Made by a program: the position numbers and the translations under genes. A DNA stretch of 17,278 bases from Cellvibrionaceae bacterium (GTDB lineage: Bacteria > Pseudomonadota > Gammaproteobacteria > Pseudomonadales > Cellvibrionaceae). The notes below the pieces were generated by a model. The model was not told the DNA's origin and searched no databases. It saw only the letters and a list, made by a program, of their open reading frames with translations. Position 1 is the stretch's first letter. Each line of letters opens with the position of its first letter. Location: the NCBI GenBank assembly GCA_027012915.1, contig JALUYN010000162.1:1-17278 (forward strand). The letters run 5' to 3'. Below are positions 1 to 7,198 of this stretch, piece after piece.

Positions 1-14
1 CTTATTTAGAACAA

Positions 15-404
15 CTAAATGGCGCTCATACCGCCTGACTGGGAGCGAAAATAGTCTCCAGCAGAAGTATCAGAATTAGTGTTAACAGGCCCTAGGGTGT
101 GTACCAATCCGGTGAGGTATAGGCGCCGTTCCTGAATGGTAACGAGGCCCTTGTGTGGCGTCTCCATGCCCGGCGCTGTGGCATCCAGTTGCGAGTGGTG
201 GATGGTGGAAATTTGCAGAACTCGAACGCAATACACCGACCGATGCGCGCGATCAAATTCCTGGTCCTCCCGAACGGTGACCAGTTCTACCGCGCCGATG
301 GTGTTGGTGGTGACGCCGGTTCTCTGATTGATACTGTTGCCAATGGCGAGGAGTTTGCCGTTGCTGCTGAGTTGACGGTCACCGGCCTTGTTTACGATCT
401 TTTT
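15..404 (-). pseudogene. Unidentified coding-like remnant, 5' end missing
   Basis: An open minus-strand frame of 130 codons runs from an in-frame TAG (positions 405-407) to a stop at 15-17. It has no convincing start: the first GTG is at 236 and there is no ATG near the 5' end. Third codon positions are rich in G and C, as in the neighbouring real genes, and the translation is of mixed composition (for example GKLLAIGNSINQRTGV and LVTIQERRLYLTGLVH), so it reads like protein rather than noise. I do not recognise the family. An ATG at 446-448, directly after the lysR stop, is in another frame. One extra base in the A-run at about 400-404 would join that ATG to this frame, giving about 145 residues. 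It is most likely the C-terminal fragment of a decayed gene. A real gene with a sequencing or true frameshift is the alternative. Confidence 0.35.
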
Positions 405-448
405 CTAGGGGGCCTTGAGGGGCGCTGAGAGTATCCGAGTGTTTTCAT

Positions 449-1363
449 TTATGCGGAGTCGGAACAAAAGTAATGGGAGATGGTGAGATAGCGCTCTCGG
501 ATATGCTCGATCAGCAGCTTCACTTTGGTGGGTAATTGTCGAGTGAATGGATACACGGCGTAGACTCCGAGTCTCTTGCCCACCAGTTGTGGAAATATAT
601 CCACCAGCTGGCCGTCGCGGATATCGTGGTACACCAGGCAGCGCGGTACATAGGCAATACCATGGCCGCCCAATGCCGCTTTGCGCAGGGCGGTAGCATT
701 ATCAGTGGCGAAATTACCCGCTACTTTCAAAATGTAATTGCCTTCGTCACCTTTGAATTCCCAGTCGCTGGCACCGGTGGTTTGGTAGGCGTACTGCAGG
801 CAATTGTGGCGAGTGAGGTCCTGCGGTTGAAGCGGTTTACCGTGCCGCGCGATATAGGACGGTGATGCACACACGACCCACTGCGAATCCAGAATATGGC
901 GTGCGATCAAGCTGGAATCTTCCAGATAACCGGTGCGAATCACCAGATCGTAGCCGCCGGCAACCAGATCGATAAAGCGATTGTCCAGAGACATATCCAC
1001 GGTGAGCCCGGGGTGGCGATTGCAAAACTCGGCAACAGCGTCGGCGAGAATCAAGTCGCCTGAAATAGTGGGCACCGACATCTTGATATGACCGCTGACG
1101 TTTTCGCCCAGGCCCGCGATGGTATCCATAGCTTCCTGCGTCGCTTGCTGAACATTTCTGGCGTTGTGGAGCAGGGCCCTGCCGGCCTCGGTCAGCGTCA
1201 ATTTGCGCGTTGTGCGAAACAGCAGCTGCGCCCCGATTTCTGCTTCAAGTCGCGCTATTCTCTTACTGACGACTGAATTTGTCAGATTGTTCTCCTCAGC
1301 TACTTTGCTGAAGCTGCCCAGTTCCGTGACCTGGGAAAAGAGGATGAGGTCGTCTGCACGCAT
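449..1363 (-). CDS. LysR-family transcriptional regulator, divergent from lldD
   Basis: The 304-residue protein has standard LysR architecture. A winged helix-turn-helix occupies about residues 3-62 (LILFSQVTELGSFSKVAEEN, then SVVSKRIARLEAEIGAQLLF and the TLTEAG wing). A linker helix and a periplasmic-binding-protein-like effector domain follow, from about 90 to 295. Length is typical of the family. The ATG at 1361-1363 is the natural start, although no strong ribosome binding site precedes it. The gene is divergent from lldD across a 151-bp gap that contains a 23-bp palindrome next to its own start, which is the usual arrangement for a LysR activator that also represses itself. By position I infer that it controls lldD-dld. 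The effector is unknown, with lactate an obvious guess. Characterised lactate operons usually use a GntR-type LldR instead. Family assignment is secure; target and ligand are inferred. Confidence 0.93.
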   Translation of the reverse strand: MRADDLILFSQVTELGSFSKVAEENNLTNSVVSKRIARLEAEIGAQLLFRTTRKLTLTEAGRALLHNARNVQQATQEAMDTIAGLGENVSGHIKMSVPTISGDLILADAVAEFCNRHPGLTVDMSLDNRFIDLVAGGYDLVIRTGYLEDSSLIARHILDSQWVVCASPSYIARHGKPLQPQDLTRHNCLQYAYQTTGASDWEFKGDEGNYILKVAGNFATDNATALRKAALGGHGIAYVPRCLVYHDIRDGQLVDIFPQLVGKRLGVYAVYPFTRQLPTKVKLLIEHIRERYLTISHYFCSDSA

Positions 1364-1381
1364 TGGATTGTGTCATTTTTG

Positions 1382-1404
1382 GAAATAATGAATTTCATTA
1401 TTTC
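1382..1404. promoter_or_regulatory. 23-bp palindrome, probable LysR operator
   Basis: GAAATAATGAA, a central T, then TTCATTATTTC form 11-bp arms that are exact reverse complements. The site ends 18 bp before the lysR start codon and 110 bp before lldD. LysR-type proteins bind dyads in such divergent gaps (consensus T-N11-A). The match here is by symmetry rather than exact spacing: the outer T and A pair is 13 apart. I infer that this is the regulator's recognition site. Confidence 0.6.
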
Positions 1405-1448
1405 TCTGTAAGAAGCAAAAATAAAGGGGTAGATTTCTACTGCACCAA

Positions 1449-1480
1449 CCGCCCTGCGCACGATTGAATCGCGCAGGCGG
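1449..1480. repeat. Imperfect hairpin in the lldD leader
   Basis: CCGCCCTGCGC at 1449-1459 pairs with GCGCAGGCGG at 1471-1480, leaving one bulged C. The right half continues as GGGAATGAC, which resembles the common bacterial intergenic repeat ending in GCGGGAATGAC. It lies about 35 nt before the lldD ATG and could be part of the untranslated leader. It may be a decayed repeat copy, or it may influence lldD expression. No U-run follows, so it is not a standard terminator. Confidence 0.45.
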
Positions 1481-1514
1481 GAATGACTGAGCTGCTAACC
1501 CGAGAAGTATAAAT

Positions 1515-2657
1515 ATGATAATTTCAGCATCCACCGATTATCGCGCTGCCGCGAAGGCCAAATTGCCTCCTTTCTTGTTCCACTATATCGACGGTGGCTC
1601 CTATGGCGAGCGCACCTTACAGCGCAATGTGGATGATCTGGGAGAAGTGGCTCTGCGTCAGCGAGTTCTGAAAAATATGGCGGATTTGAGCCTGGAAACG
1701 GAGCTGTTCGGAGAAAAACTGGCAATGCCCATGGCGCTGGCTCCAGTGGGATTGACTGGCATGTACGCGCGCCGCGGCGAAGTACAAGCGGCTCAGGCGG
1801 CGGCCAACAAAGGCATTCCTTTTACGCTATCTACCGTGTCGGTTTGTCCGATAGAAGAAGTGGTGCCAGCCATTGAACGGCCCATGTGGTTTCAGTTGTA
1901 TGTGCTCAAAGACCGCGGCTTTATGAAAAACGTCTTGGAGCGAGCCAGGGCGGCAGGTGTCACGACTCTGGTGTTTACCGTGGATATGCCTGTGCCGGGA
2001 GCGCGCTATCGCGATATGCACTCGGGAATGAGTGGCCCCAATGCGGCGGCCCGCCGCATTTTTCAGGCCATGCGTCATCCCTCCTGGGCGCTGGATGTCG
2101 GGATTCTGGGGCGTCCTCACGATCTGGGTAATATCTCTACCTATCGAGGTTCAAAAATCGAGTTGGAAGACTATATCGGTTGGTTGGGGGATAACTTTGA
2201 TCCCACAATTTCCTGGAAGGATCTGGAGTGGATACGAGATTTCTGGGATGGCCCGATGGTGATCAAAGGCATTCTAGATGAGGAGGATGCCCGAGACGCA
2301 GTGCGTTTTGGTGCCGATGGTATCGTGGTATCAAATCACGGTGGTCGTCAGTTGGATGGCGTGCTCTCTACGGCCAAAGCTCTGCCGTCGATTGCGGATG
2401 CGGTTAAAGGAGACCTCAAAATACTGGTGGATTCGGGCATTCGCACGGGGCTGGATGTCGTGAAAATGATTGCTCTCGGTGCCGACTGCACATTATTGGG
2501 CCGCTCTTTTGTCTACGCGCTGGCGGCTCAGGGTAAAGCGGGCGTGGAGAATCTTTTGGATCTGTACGACAAGGAAATGCGCGTCGCCATGACCTTGACC
2601 GGTGCTAAAAGCATCTCGGAGCTGTCACGCGATTCCCTAATTTCATCCGCGTTCTGA
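1515..2657 (+). CDS. lldD: FMN-dependent L-lactate dehydrogenase (quinone)
   Basis: The enzyme oxidises L-lactate to pyruvate and passes electrons through FMN to the respiratory quinone pool at the inner face of the membrane. The 380-residue protein resembles Escherichia coli LldD from the first residue ([26 protein letters not shown]) with almost no gaps that I can see. It is slightly shorter at the C terminus than the 396-residue E. coli protein. The FMN alpha-hydroxyacid dehydrogenase signature [10 protein letters not shown] is present, with the catalytic histidine at residue 275 and the phosphate-binding arginine in the same motif. The ATG at 1515 matches the known N terminus, though its ribosome binding site is weak (CGAGAAG). 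dld follows after 19 nt, so the two are probably one transcript controlled by the divergent LysR regulator. No lactate permease gene is present in this window. Confidence 0.97.
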   Translation: MIISASTDYRAAAKAKLPPFLFHYIDGGSYGERTLQRNVDDLGEVALRQRVLKNMADLSLETELFGEKLAMPMALAPVGLTGMYARRGEVQAAQAAANKGIPFTLSTVSVCPIEEVVPAIERPMWFQLYVLKDRGFMKNVLERARAAGVTTLVFTVDMPVPGARYRDMHSGMSGPNAAARRIFQAMRHPSWALDVGILGRPHDLGNISTYRGSKIELEDYIGWLGDNFDPTISWKDLEWIRDFWDGPMVIKGILDEEDARDAVRFGADGIVVSNHGGRQLDGVLSTAKALPSIADAVKGDLKILVDSGIRTGLDVVKMIALGADCTLLGRSFVYALAAQGKAGVENLLDLYDKEMRVAMTLTGAKSISELSRDSLISSAF

Positions 2658-2676
2658 TTCGATTGAGAGGCGGACG

Positions 2677-5529
2677 ATGGCGACGATTCTCACCAGCGAT
2701 ATTTATCAAGAGTTGGAAACAATACTGGCTGCGCGGATCGACCGAGAGCGTATTGTTACCCAAGAGGCTAAACGCCTGGCTTACGGAACCGATGCCAGTT
2801 TCTATCGCCTGATTCCAAAAATTGTGTTGCGCTTGAAAGATCTCGATGAGGTGATTTTTGTGCTGCAACGCTGTCGCGCGCTCGGAGTGCATTGTACCTT
2901 TCGCGCCGCGGGCACCAGTCTATCTGGCCAGGCCTTGTCAGATTCGGTGTTGATTACTCTGACCGATGATTGGCGCGGTCATCGTATTGTCGACCGTGGC
3001 GAAAAGATTGTGTTGCAGCCCGGAGTGGTTGGCGCCGACGCTAACCGATACCTGGCACCCTATCAGCGAAAAATCGGCCCCGATCCGGCCTCCATAAATA
3101 CATGCAAAATCGGCGGCATAGCGGCCAACAATGCCAGTGGTATGTGCTGCGGCACCGCACAGAATTCCTATCGCACTGTGGACAGTATGAAGATAGTTTT
3201 CAGCGATGGGGCTGTGCTCGATACGGGCGATGTTAAAAGCGTGTCGATGTTCGAAGAGTCTCATCGAGAGCTGATCGCCGGGGTTCAAAAACTCTGTGAT
3301 GAAACCAGAGAAAACACTGCGCTAACGGAAAAAATTCGCCACAAATACCGCCTCAAAAATACCACTGGCTATGCACTCAATGCGCTGGTGGATTATCAGG
3401 ACCCCATTGAAGTCATCGAACACCTGATGATTGGTTCAGAGGGCACTCTGGGTTTTATCGCGGAGATTACCTACAACACCGTTGTTGAGCATTCCCACAA
3501 AGCATCGTCATTGCTGGTGTTTTCCAATATTGAAGAAGCCAGCCGCGCGGTGACGGCGCTATCTAAAATGCCCGTGGCTGCGGTTGAGTTAATGGACGGG
3601 CGCGCGCTGAGATCTGTGGCGGACAAAGCGGGGATGCCGGAATTTATAGGCAATCTGGATCTTGAGGCCGCAGCTATTTTGATCGAGTCTCACGCCGACA
3701 ATGAGCAACAACTGGAGAGCCAGTGTCAGTCCATTATGGCGGCGCTCGTTGAATTTACGATTGCGGAATCGGTGGCTTTTACCAGTGATGCCAGCACCGT
3801 CGCAACCCTGTGGGGGATTCGCAAGGGTATGTTCCCCGCAGTAGGCGCAGTGCGCGACGTGGGTACCACCGTCATTATTGAAGACGTGGCGTTTCCCGTC
3901 GACAAGCTTGCCGACGGCGTTCGCGAATTGCAGGAGCTGTTCGACAAATATGATTACAATGAAGCCATTATTTTTGGCCACGCTCTGGAAGGCAATCTGC
4001 ACTTTGTTTTTACCCAGGGCTTCGACAGTCGCGACGAAGTAGAACGCTACGGCCATTTTATGGATGATGTTGCCGAACTGGTAGCCGTGAAGTATCAGGG
4101 CTCTCTAAAAGCCGAGCACGGTACCGGTCGCAACATGGCTCCCTATGTAGAACTCGAGTGGGGCAAGGCCGGCTATGCCTTGATGCAGCAGATCAAGACT
4201 TTGTTTGATCCCGAGGGTTTGCTCAACCCTGGTGTCATTATCAATGACAGTCCCGTGGCGCATATCAGAAATTTGAAACCTATGCCGGCAGCAGATCCTC
4301 TGGTGGATCGTTGTATTGAATGCGGTTTTTGCGAGCCCGTATGCCCATCGCGCAGTCTGAGCCTGTCACCTCGCCAACGCATTGTTTTGTACCGAGAGCT
4401 GCAGCGTCGCCGTCGAGCGGGGGAGGATCAGTATGCCACTGAGCTGGAACGCGTGTTTGACTATCAGGGCGTCGATACATGTGCGGCCACAGGATTATGC
4501 GCCCAACGTTGTCCCGTTGGTATCAATACGGGTGACTTGGTAAAACAGTTGCGCACAGAGAAGTACAAAAAGTACCAGGGGATTGCCCGCTGGACCGCTG
4601 ATCACTTCGGTGTGACCACACAGATCGCCCGTGCGGGATTGTCGGCCAATCAAATGGCCTGTCAATTGATTGGCAAAAGCTCGGTGGGCAAGCTCACCAA
4701 TGGCATGCGTTCGCTTACCAAAGGTGCGACGCCGGTTTGGATGGCGGAATATCCCAGGGCCAATCATCACGATATTTCGAAGTTGCACACTGACAACCCA
4801 GTACACGACAAAACAGTCGTCTATATGCCGTCTTGCGCCAGTCGAGTGATGGGGCAGCAAGTGGATACTCCGGATCAACGTTCACTCACAGAAGTCACCT
4901 TATCGCTGTTGAGCAAAGCGGGTTTTGAGGTGATTGTTCCCGAGCAGCTGAAATTGCAGTGCTGTGGCATGCCTTATGACAGCAAAGGCATGAAGGATTT
5001 GGCCAATCACAAGGCGCAACAGTTGCAAACCGTTTTGTGGCAAGCCAGTCGCCAGGGACAGTACCCGGTGTTAATGGATACCAGCCCCTGTGCCAAACTC
5101 AGTCGCGAACAAATGGACAGGCCTTTGGAGATTCTCGAGCCAACAGGGTTTGTAAGAAAGTACCTGTTGCAGCACTTGGATATTGATCCGCTCGAGGAAA
5201 CCGTGATGTTGCACGTGACCTGCAGTGCAAGACGCATGGGGCTGGAGAACGACATGCTGCAACTGGCACAAGCTTGCGCCAAAAAGGTTGTAGTGCCTGA
5301 ACATATTCAATGTTGCGGATGGGCGGGGGACAAAGGCTTTTTTACGCCGGAGCTTAATGATGCCGCGCTGCAGCCTCTGAAGGATCAAGTGCCCACCGAC
5401 TGCAAACGCGGTTTTAGTAATAGTCGAACTTGCGAGATTGGTTTGTCACACCACAGCGGTGTGCCCTATCAGTCGATCTTGTATTTGGTGGATGAGGCCG
5501 CTCGTGGTCCCAAACCGACATCTGAATAA
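2677..5529 (+). CDS. dld: FAD- and Fe-S-dependent D-lactate dehydrogenase
   Basis: This is a 950-residue fusion of a GlcD-like flavoprotein and a GlpC-like iron-sulfur protein, predicted to oxidise D-lactate to pyruvate and reduce quinone. An FAD-binding type 4 domain occupies about residues 40-270 (RAAGTSLSGQALSD and the GSEGTLGFIAEI motif). An FAD-oxidase C-terminal domain reaches about 530 (FGHALEGNLHF, KAEHGTGRNMAP). Ferredoxin-type cysteines follow at 546, 549, 552 and 556, and at 602, 608 and 612. Two cysteine-rich CCG modules come last (CCG at 762-764 and 879-881). The size and lldD neighbour match the Pseudomonas D-lactate enzyme encoded next to lldD. GAGAGG, 6 nt before the ATG, supports the start. 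A related 2-hydroxyacid substrate such as D-2-hydroxyglutarate (as for YdiJ) cannot be excluded from sequence. The operon context favours D-lactate. Confidence 0.88.
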   Translation: MATILTSDIYQELETILAARIDRERIVTQEAKRLAYGTDASFYRLIPKIVLRLKDLDEVIFVLQRCRALGVHCTFRAAGTSLSGQALSDSVLITLTDDWRGHRIVDRGEKIVLQPGVVGADANRYLAPYQRKIGPDPASINTCKIGGIAANNASGMCCGTAQNSYRTVDSMKIVFSDGAVLDTGDVKSVSMFEESHRELIAGVQKLCDETRENTALTEKIRHKYRLKNTTGYALNALVDYQDPIEVIEHLMIGSEGTLGFIAEITYNTVVEHSHKASSLLVFSNIEEASRAVTALSKMPVAAVELMDGRALRSVADKAGMPEFIGNLDLEAAAILIESHADNEQQLESQCQSIMAALVEFTIAESVAFTSDASTVATLWGIRKGMFPAVGAVRDVGTTVIIEDVAFPVDKLADGVRELQELFDKYDYNEAIIFGHALEGNLHFVFTQGFDSRDEVERYGHFMDDVAELVAVKYQGSLKAEHGTGRNMAPYVELEWGKAGYALMQQIKTLFDPEGLLNPGVIINDSPVAHIRNLKPMPAADPLVDRCIECGFCEPVCPSRSLSLSPRQRIVLYRELQRRRRAGEDQYATELERVFDYQGVDTCAATGLCAQRCPVGINTGDLVKQLRTEKYKKYQGIARWTADHFGVTTQIARAGLSANQMACQLIGKSSVGKLTNGMRSLTKGATPVWMAEYPRANHHDISKLHTDNPVHDKTVVYMPSCASRVMGQQVDTPDQRSLTEVTLSLLSKAGFEVIVPEQLKLQCCGMPYDSKGMKDLANHKAQQLQTVLWQASRQGQYPVLMDTSPCAKLSREQMDRPLEILEPTGFVRKYLLQHLDIDPLEETVMLHVTCSARRMGLENDMLQLAQACAKKVVVPEHIQCCGWAGDKGFFTPELNDAALQPLKDQVPTDCKRGFSNSRTCEIGLSHHSGVPYQSILYLVDEAARGPKPTSE

Positions 5530-5547
5530 TTAGCGTGCTGTTTGGAT

Positions 5548-5811
5548 TTACCCCAAGAACAAACCCTCATCGGCTTTAACTTCCTCAATCACCATATAAG
5601 TGTGCGTCTGGGCGACACCGGGTAAGTCCACCAGTCGGTCCTTATAATTATCAAAAACATCGCCGGTGGTGCGATCCAGTGTGACTTGAATAAAGGCCGA
5701 CATGCTCTGCCCCAGTTTCGAAACGTTGAGCTTGGCGCTATGGCCTTCAATATAGCCTTCTTTTTGCAGTTCAATGAGAATGGCGATATCAATTTTGTCC
5801 AGAGTTCGCAT
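5548..5811 (-). pseudogene. Miniature Lrp/AsnC-like ORF with two in-frame internal deletions
   Basis: From the ATG at 5809-5811 the ORF encodes 87 residues; Lrp/AsnC proteins are usually 150-165. The start (LDKIDIAILIELQKEG) is the first helix of the Lrp DNA-binding domain. It then jumps directly to GYIEGHSAKLNVSKLGQSMS, so the two helix-turn-helix recognition helices (about 28 residues) are missing. The effector domain begins (AFIQVTLDRTTGDVFDNY) but jumps to DLPGVAQTHTYMVIEEVK, the family's last strand, losing about 40 residues. Both junctions could be recombination between similar short sequences encoding K-E/D-G and YKD. The frame stays open. A longer frame up to 5937 exists, but its extra 42 residues do not look Lrp-like. 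The gene is convergent with dld, 18 nt away. I favour a decaying pseudogene. A retained small regulator without DNA binding is possible. Confidence 0.6.
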
Positions 5812-5850
5812 GATTGTTCCAAAAGTATAATATCCTGGGTTGCCATCGTT

Positions 5851-5870
5851 GTGGTGAGTTTGCTCACCAC
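5851..5870. promoter_or_regulatory. Perfect 8-bp inverted repeat between divergent genes
   Basis: GTGGTGAG, loop TTTG, CTCACCAC. It lies 40 bp upstream of the Lrp-like start and 97 bp upstream of the SRPBCC gene, in the gap between two divergent reading frames. It could be an operator or an RNA hairpin. No protein can be assigned to it from sequence. Confidence 0.4.
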
Positions 5871-5966
5871 CAGGCGGACTGTCCAGAAATCCATATCGCT
5901 GCAGTGAGCGCAATGGTAAGGTGGTGTCGATTTTCATTGTGAACAGGGATGTAGGGAGAAGAGTTA

Positions 5967-6452
5967 ATGTTGTTCAAGTGCACTCCGGTTGAATTGGATT
6001 TTATTGCCGTGGCACCGTTGAGTTTTGAAAACAGCGTGGAAGTGGACGCTTCTGCCGAAGCCGTCTTCGACATATTGGCGGATGTGAATTCATGGCCGCG
6101 CTGGTTTTCCGGAATGACCAAGGTGGTGTGGAATGGCAAGGCGAAAGGCGGCGTTGGTGCTCAGCGCACCATTAGCTTAATGGGACTGGTCAAAGTAAAA
6201 GAGACCTTTCTGGAATGGCAGCCGGGTAAACGTTTCTGTTTTCGTTTTGAAAGACAGAATGCACTGCTGGCGCGGGCAGCTGTCGAAGATATCCATTTGA
6301 CGGATTTGGACGATGGCCGCTGTAGGGTGGACTACAACGTATATATGGAACTGCCCAGACCACTATCGCCATTGGCTTTGTTGCTCAAACCCGTGCTCGG
6401 GACAATCTTCAAACGTGGTGCTGAAGGTCTGAAGGCTTATGTGCGGCGATGA
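5967..6452 (+). CDS. SRPBCC (START-like) family protein
   Basis: The 161-residue protein belongs to the polyketide cyclase/START-like superfamily, whose members form a helix-grip fold around a hydrophobic pocket for lipids or other small ligands. Diagnostic stretches are FENSVEVDASAEAVFDILAD and VNSWPRWFSGM near residues 19-50, then the beta-strand pattern TISLMGLVKVKETFLEW and a C-terminal long helix (LLKPVLGTIFKRGAEGLKAY). No signal peptide or membrane segment is evident, so it is probably cytoplasmic. GGGAGAAGAG just upstream supports the ATG at 5967. It is divergent from the Lrp-like remnant and has no close partner downstream, so its ligand and pathway cannot be inferred. Confidence 0.8.
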   Translation: MLFKCTPVELDFIAVAPLSFENSVEVDASAEAVFDILADVNSWPRWFSGMTKVVWNGKAKGGVGAQRTISLMGLVKVKETFLEWQPGKRFCFRFERQNALLARAAVEDIHLTDLDDGRCRVDYNVYMELPRPLSPLALLLKPVLGTIFKRGAEGLKAYVRR

Positions 6453-6600
6453 AGCACTGCGTTGAACTGGTGGAGTTGAGATCGAAATACTAAAGAGCGA
6501 GTCGTTATAGTGATCGGACTTGGCCGAAATTCATAGGCTATTGGCCGATATTACAATGTTGTTTGAATAGACCATGACATACAGTGTGGTTCTGTAAAAA

Positions 6601-6640
6601 TGCCCGCAGAGGCAACAATAATAAAATGCCCATAGTGGCA
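6601..6640. repeat. Two short tandem hairpins, TGCC-N6-GGCA
   Basis: TGCCCGCAGAGGCA at 6601-6614 and TGCCCATAGTGGCA at 6627-6640 share the arms TGCC and GGCA with six-base centres. Both are preceded by AAAA, and their starts are 26 bp apart. They lie just upstream of the DUF1145 gene. A second direct repeat, TTGGCCGA, occurs at 6520-6527 and 6541-6548. These could be paired protein-binding sites. The arms are short, so chance is possible. Confidence 0.35.
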
Positions 6641-6661
6641 ATTCTAAGGTGATGTGTAGCG

Positions 6662-6922
6662 ATGTTCTTTGGTCTGTCAAAACTGCTGCTGGTAGTTGTC
6701 TATCTTGCGGCGCCCCTGTCTTTCTTCCTCGAGCCTTTAGCTCCCTATTCTGAAACGCTGCTTATGGTCGTAGCCATACTCGTTGTGGTGCACGGCCTTG
6801 AGATTGCGATGCTTAAAAAGCGCTTGCAGTTGCTGCCTGGCAGCGGGGCTACCCATGTGGTTCAGACCTTGATGTTTGGCTTTTTGTATTGGTTGCCCTT
6901 GTTTAAAAAGCACGGCGTGTAG
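6662..6922 (+). CDS. DUF1145 family small membrane protein (YhhL-like)
   Basis: The 86-residue protein has three predicted hydrophobic segments: about residues 5-22 (LLLVVVYLAAPLSFF), 30-47 (TLLMVVAILVVVHGLEI) and 67-82 (VVQTLMFGFLYWLPLF). The ending FKKHGV places the C-terminal tail by positive charges on the cytoplasmic side. Size and the pattern around HGLEIAMLKKRL and FGFLYW match the DUF1145 family, which includes E. coli YhhL (89 residues). No function is established for it. It appears to be a single-gene unit with over 200 bp of intergenic DNA on each side. The nearest upstream features are the paired short hairpins at 6601-6640. Confidence 0.75.
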   Translation: MFFGLSKLLLVVVYLAAPLSFFLEPLAPYSETLLMVVAILVVVHGLEIAMLKKRLQLLPGSGATHVVQTLMFGFLYWLPLFKKHGV

Positions 6923-6999
6923 TGACCAATTTGATGGGTTTGTGCGTGTCTTTTTATGACCAATAAAAGGTCTCTGGTCAAAACTCTGGGGCTCTTGCA

Positions 7000-7021
7000 G
7001 AGCAGTTGTTGAAAACTGCTC
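7000..7021. repeat. Perfect inverted repeat between the DUF1145 and acyl-CoA synthetase genes
   Basis: GAGCAGTT, loop GTTGAA, AACTGCTC. It lies 78 nt after the DUF1145 stop and 178 nt before the next start. No U-run follows, so a rho-independent terminator is unlikely. The rest of the 276-bp gap holds only short repeats of GACC and GGTC near 6958-6979. Confidence 0.35.
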
Positions 7022-7198
7022 AGGGCGCATGTCCATATCAGACATTTTGGAACTTGGGGGCCTGTTCCTGTCGCTATAGGGCTAGCGAGTGTGGCGCGAA
7101 ATCACTACACTTGAGCGTTCGAAAATGACTGGCCGGACACACAGCACTGTCAGTCAACTATTCCTTGATCAATTTAACAATAAGAGTGGAGAGAGGTT

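Noticed and set aside
3589..4056. 155-residue minus-strand frame inside dld
   Set aside because: It is a shadow of a continuous flavoprotein domain and has no recognisable protein features.
5812..5937. N-terminal extension of the Lrp-like frame to 5937
   Set aside because: The extra 42 residues do not resemble the family, and the ATG at 5811 matches the usual Lrp start just before LDKID.
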